DNA from: JAICNR01 sp035687725
Lineage (GTDB): Bacteria > Gemmatimonadota > Gemmatimonadetes > JACCXV01 > JAHWKZ01
DNA: 33,459 nt
Assembly (NCBI GenBank): GCA_035687725.1
Contig: DASRVB010000037.1
Location: 1-33,459 of the forward strand
Reading direction: 5' to 3'
The notes beneath the pieces are model-generated. The model saw nothing but the letters and a program-made list of their open reading frames with translations. It was not told where the DNA came from and searched no databases. Every line of letters begins with the position of its first letter. Position 1 is the stretch's first letter. Shown here piece by piece: positions 31,602 through 33,459 of this stretch. Both the position numbers and the translations under genes were made by a program.

Positions 31602-32215
31602 CGGTACTTCCGCAGGATCCCGATCGCGACCCCCTGGATGCGGACCCGCGAAGCGTCGTAGTAGAGCGGCGCCAGCCGCTCGTTTGCGGGCTGCAGCCGG
31701 ATCCGCCCGTCGGGCTCGCGGAAGAAGGTCTTCAAGGTCGCGTTCTCGCCGTCGATCAGCGCGACCACCCGCTCGCCGCTACGTGCCGTGTCGCGGCGCT
31801 CGACGATCACGTAGTCGCCGTCCTCGATGTGCTCGTCGATCATCGAATCGCCGGCCACGCGCAGGACGAAGGTCTCCCCGCGACCCAGCATCGACTCGGG
31901 AACCGCGAGCGTCTCGTCGTCGGTGACGGCCTCGAGCGGTTGACCGGCCGCCACGCGTCCGAGGAGGGGCAGGAGCACGGCGGACTCGCGCGCGCCGCGG
32001 CCGCCGCCATCGGTCAGCTCGATCGCGCGACTCCTGTGCGGATCGCGGCGGACCGCTCCCTTCTCCTCGAGGTTCTCGAGATGCTCGTGCACGGTCGCCA
32101 CCGAGCTCAGCCCGAAGCGGGCCGCGATCTCCTCGAGGCTCGGGGCATACCCGTTGCTTTCGATGAATTCGGCCAGGTAGTCGTAGATTTCCCGCTGTCG
32201 CCTGGTTAGCTTCAT
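31598..32215 (-). CDS. lexA: LexA SOS-response repressor
   Basis: LexA represses DNA-damage genes and is inactivated by self-cleavage stimulated by RecA. The 205-residue protein (E. coli 202) has an N-terminal winged helix (LTRRQREIYDYL, FGLSSVATVHEHL), the cleavage site Ala-Gly in GRVAAGQP, catalytic Ser in VAGDSMID and catalytic Lys in ENATLKTFF. ATG 32215 (MKLTRRQ) has a purine-rich GGAGAG before it; the longer frame to 32314 overlaps the trpC start and is rejected. It lies between trpD and trpC on the opposite strand, divergent from trpC across 85 bases that include a possible LexA site. Confidence 0.95.
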   Translation of the reverse strand: MKLTRRQREIYDYLAEFIESNGYAPSLEEIAARFGLSSVATVHEHLENLEEKGAVRRDPHRSRAIELTDGGGRGARESAVLLPLLGRVAAGQPLEAVTDDETLAVPESMLGRGETFVLRVAGDSMIDEHIEDGDYVIVERRDTARSGERVVALIDGENATLKTFFREPDGRIRLQPANERLAPLYYDASRVRIQGVAIGILRKYR

Positions 32216-32294
32216 CTCTCCGCTCTCCCTCGTGGACTGCTCAGCGTGCGCCGGCCCCACGCGGCGCCATCCGGTGGACGCCTCAAGATTGACC

Positions 32295-32309
32295 GAACAA
32301 ATGCCGAAA
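32295..32309. promoter_or_regulatory. Possible LexA operator (GAAC-N7-GAAA)
   Basis: On the plus strand GAAC, seven bases and GAAA; on the minus strand, the lexA strand, it reads TTTC-N7-GTTC, one base off the direct-repeat LexA box GTTC-N7-GTTC known from alphaproteobacteria. It covers the trpC ATG and lies about 80 bases before lexA. LexA boxes differ between phyla, so this is only suggestive. Confidence 0.3.
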
Positions 32310-33125
32310 GTCAACCCCCCCTCGGGTTTCCTCGCGGGTGCCCTGGCACGGAAGCGTGCCGAAGTGGAGCTCGCCCGGCGGAGAAAAACGAGCGCCCAGC
32401 TCGAGCGTCTAGCCGCCGAACGGCCTTCCGCGCGGTCGCTGCCGGATGCCCTTCGAGGCCATGGCGTGTCGGTGATCGCCGAGGTAAAGCGGGGGAGCCC
32501 CAGCGCGGGATCCCTCGCCGCCGGGATCGACGCGCCGGCCCGCGCCCGCCTCTACGAAGAGCGCGGAGCGGCGGCGATCAGCGTCCTCACCGATGCGGAG
32601 TTCGACGGACGACTCGCCGATCTCGAGGCGGTGGCCCCGGCGATATCGGTCCCCGTCGTCCGCAAGGATTTCCTCCTCGATCCGTGGCAGGTGTGGGAGA
32701 GCCGCGCCGCGGGGGCGGATGCGGCGCTCCTCATCGTTTCGGCGCTCGCTCCGCGCGAGCTCGAGCTGCTGGTGGCCGAGAGCGTCGACGCGGGGCTGGG
32801 GCTCCTGATCGAGATCCACGGCCGGGAGGAAGCGCGCGCGGCGATCGACGCCGGCGCGTCGGTCATCGGCGTCAATGCGCGCGATCTCTCGTCGCTCGCC
32901 GTCGACGTGGACGGAGCGCTGTCGACGGTCGAGTGGCTGCGTCGCCTGGCCCCCGACGCCGTGATCGTGGCCGAGAGCGGGATCACCGGCCCGGAGGGGA
33001 TTCTCCGTGCGCGGGACGCCGGGGCCGACGCGGTGCTCGTCGGCGAGCATCTATCGCGAGCAGCGGATCCGGGCGGCACGCTCGAGCGGCTGGTGGTTGC
33101 CGGCAAGGCAGGTGGCGCCGGATGA
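32301..33125 (+). CDS. trpC: Indole-3-glycerol-phosphate synthase
   Basis: TrpC closes the ring to form indole-3-glycerol phosphate from CdRP, the fourth tryptophan step. The 274-residue TIM barrel has VIAEVKRGSPSAGSL, VVRKDFLLDPWQVWESRAAG, LLIEIHGREEARAAIDAGAS, GVNARDL and VAESGITGPEG, all family motifs with the catalytic lysines. ATG 32301 (MPKVNPPSG) begins at the usual N-terminus. Its stop overlaps the trpF start (ATGA). Confidence 0.95.
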   Translation: MPKVNPPSGFLAGALARKRAEVELARRRKTSAQLERLAAERPSARSLPDALRGHGVSVIAEVKRGSPSAGSLAAGIDAPARARLYEERGAAAISVLTDAEFDGRLADLEAVAPAISVPVVRKDFLLDPWQVWESRAAGADAALLIVSALAPRELELLVAESVDAGLGLLIEIHGREEARAAIDAGASVIGVNARDLSSLAVDVDGALSTVEWLRRLAPDAVIVAESGITGPEGILRARDAGADAVLVGEHLSRAADPGGTLERLVVAGKAGGAG

Positions 33126-33459
33126 CCCGCCGGAACGCGGCGGAAGACCCGAAACCTTGTACTTTTCTCGACGTGTCCTTCTCCTTCCGGATCAAGATCT
33201 GCGGCATCACTTCGGAAGAGGCAGCGCGGTCGGCGGTCGAAGCGGGTGTCGATCACCTGGGGCTGGTCTTCTGCCCCTCGCCGCGTCGCGTCTCCGAAGA
33301 GCGCGCAACGGTGCTGACACGCAGGGTGCCGGCCGCATGGGTCGGCGTGTTCGCCGACACGTCCCCCGACGAAGTGGCCCGAACGGCCAGCGCGCTCGGC
33401 CTGGCCGCGATCCAGCTCCACGGAGCGGAGTCGCCGGAGGAGTGCCGCGCCGTTCGCGA
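33122..33459 (+). CDS. trpF: Phosphoribosylanthranilate isomerase (partial, runs off window)
   Basis: TrpF isomerises phosphoribosylanthranilate to CdRP, the step between TrpD and TrpC. Only the first 112 codons are present. The TIM-barrel start FRIKICGITSEEAARSAVEA has the catalytic-loop Cys of the KICG motif, and DHLGLVFCPSPRRVS and VGVFADTSPDEV follow. ATG 33122 overlaps the trpC stop by four bases; an in-frame GTG at 33173 lies closer to the first strand and would drop 17 residues of unusual leader. The 3' end is outside the window. Confidence 0.93.
   Translation, partial: MTRRNAAEDPKPCTFLDVSFSFRIKICGITSEEAARSAVEAGVDHLGLVFCPSPRRVSEERATVLTRRVPAAWVGVFADTSPDEVARTASALGLAAIQLHGAESPEECRAVR

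Overview
The window is a GC-rich bacterial chromosome segment with tightly packed, mostly housekeeping genes. It encodes an outer-membrane lipid transport system (MlaE/MlaF/MCE), Lgt, predicted lipoproteins, small-type PurL with separate PurS and PurQ, and an ASPIC/FG-GAP secreted protein. This suggests a Gram-negative-type envelope and fits Gemmatimonadota or a related phylum. That placement is inference from gene content and base composition; no marker phylogeny was possible.

Layout. 1-136: 3' end of tmRNA and its terminator. 160-3612: lgt (+), convergent with an mlaE-mlaF-MCE operon (-). 3680-5539: rph, rdgB and a CBS-pair protein (+), followed by tRNA-Pro. 5679-7831: a compact three-gene operon (-) of clearly lower GC, encoding an unrecognised protein, a one-helix protein with a WTFFAP motif and an HTTM-type membrane protein. 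This is the most unusual block and vaguely recalls Sdp-type peptide systems. 8068-9303: di-heme cytochrome c lipoprotein. 9337-11871: trpS, an AhpD-like protein and a DUF2090/IolC-like aldolase (all -). 11951-14857: large secreted propeller/FG-GAP/ASPIC protein. 14991-16859: typA. 16928-17494: tRNA-Arg, tRNA-His and tRNA-Lys, the last two with their own recognisable promoters. 17735-18767: a PepSY-like acidic-tailed lipoprotein and a convergent secreted protein with a Cys-containing duplication. 18879-22495: era, a Trm112-like zinc protein, rnr and a tiny Gly-rich membrane protein. 22559-30359 (-): truA, htrA, purC, purS, purQ, purL, purF in transcription order. 30546-33459: trpD (+), lexA (-), trpC (+) and the start of trpF (+, cut by the window end).

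How the genes work together. purC-S-Q-L-F is a translationally chained purine operon in which each junction is a 4-base stop/start overlap; truA and the periplasmic protease HtrA sit upstream in the same run. trpD, trpC and trpF are consecutive tryptophan steps, interrupted by the SOS repressor lexA on the other strand. The Mla genes form a complete inner-membrane lipid transport core.

Expression signals. Several genes (lgt, rph, mlaE, era) have a TANNNT hexamer ending only 7-10 bases before the ATG with no good ribosome-binding site, which suggests leaderless transcripts. Two genes seem to use rare start codons at stop/start overlaps (CTG for rdgB, ATT for htrA). No CRISPR array, insertion sequence, integrase or phage gene was seen, and no gene-free stretch exceeds about 300 bases; the longest (17495-17734, 7832-8067 and 17006-17229) hold only promoters or nothing recognisable.
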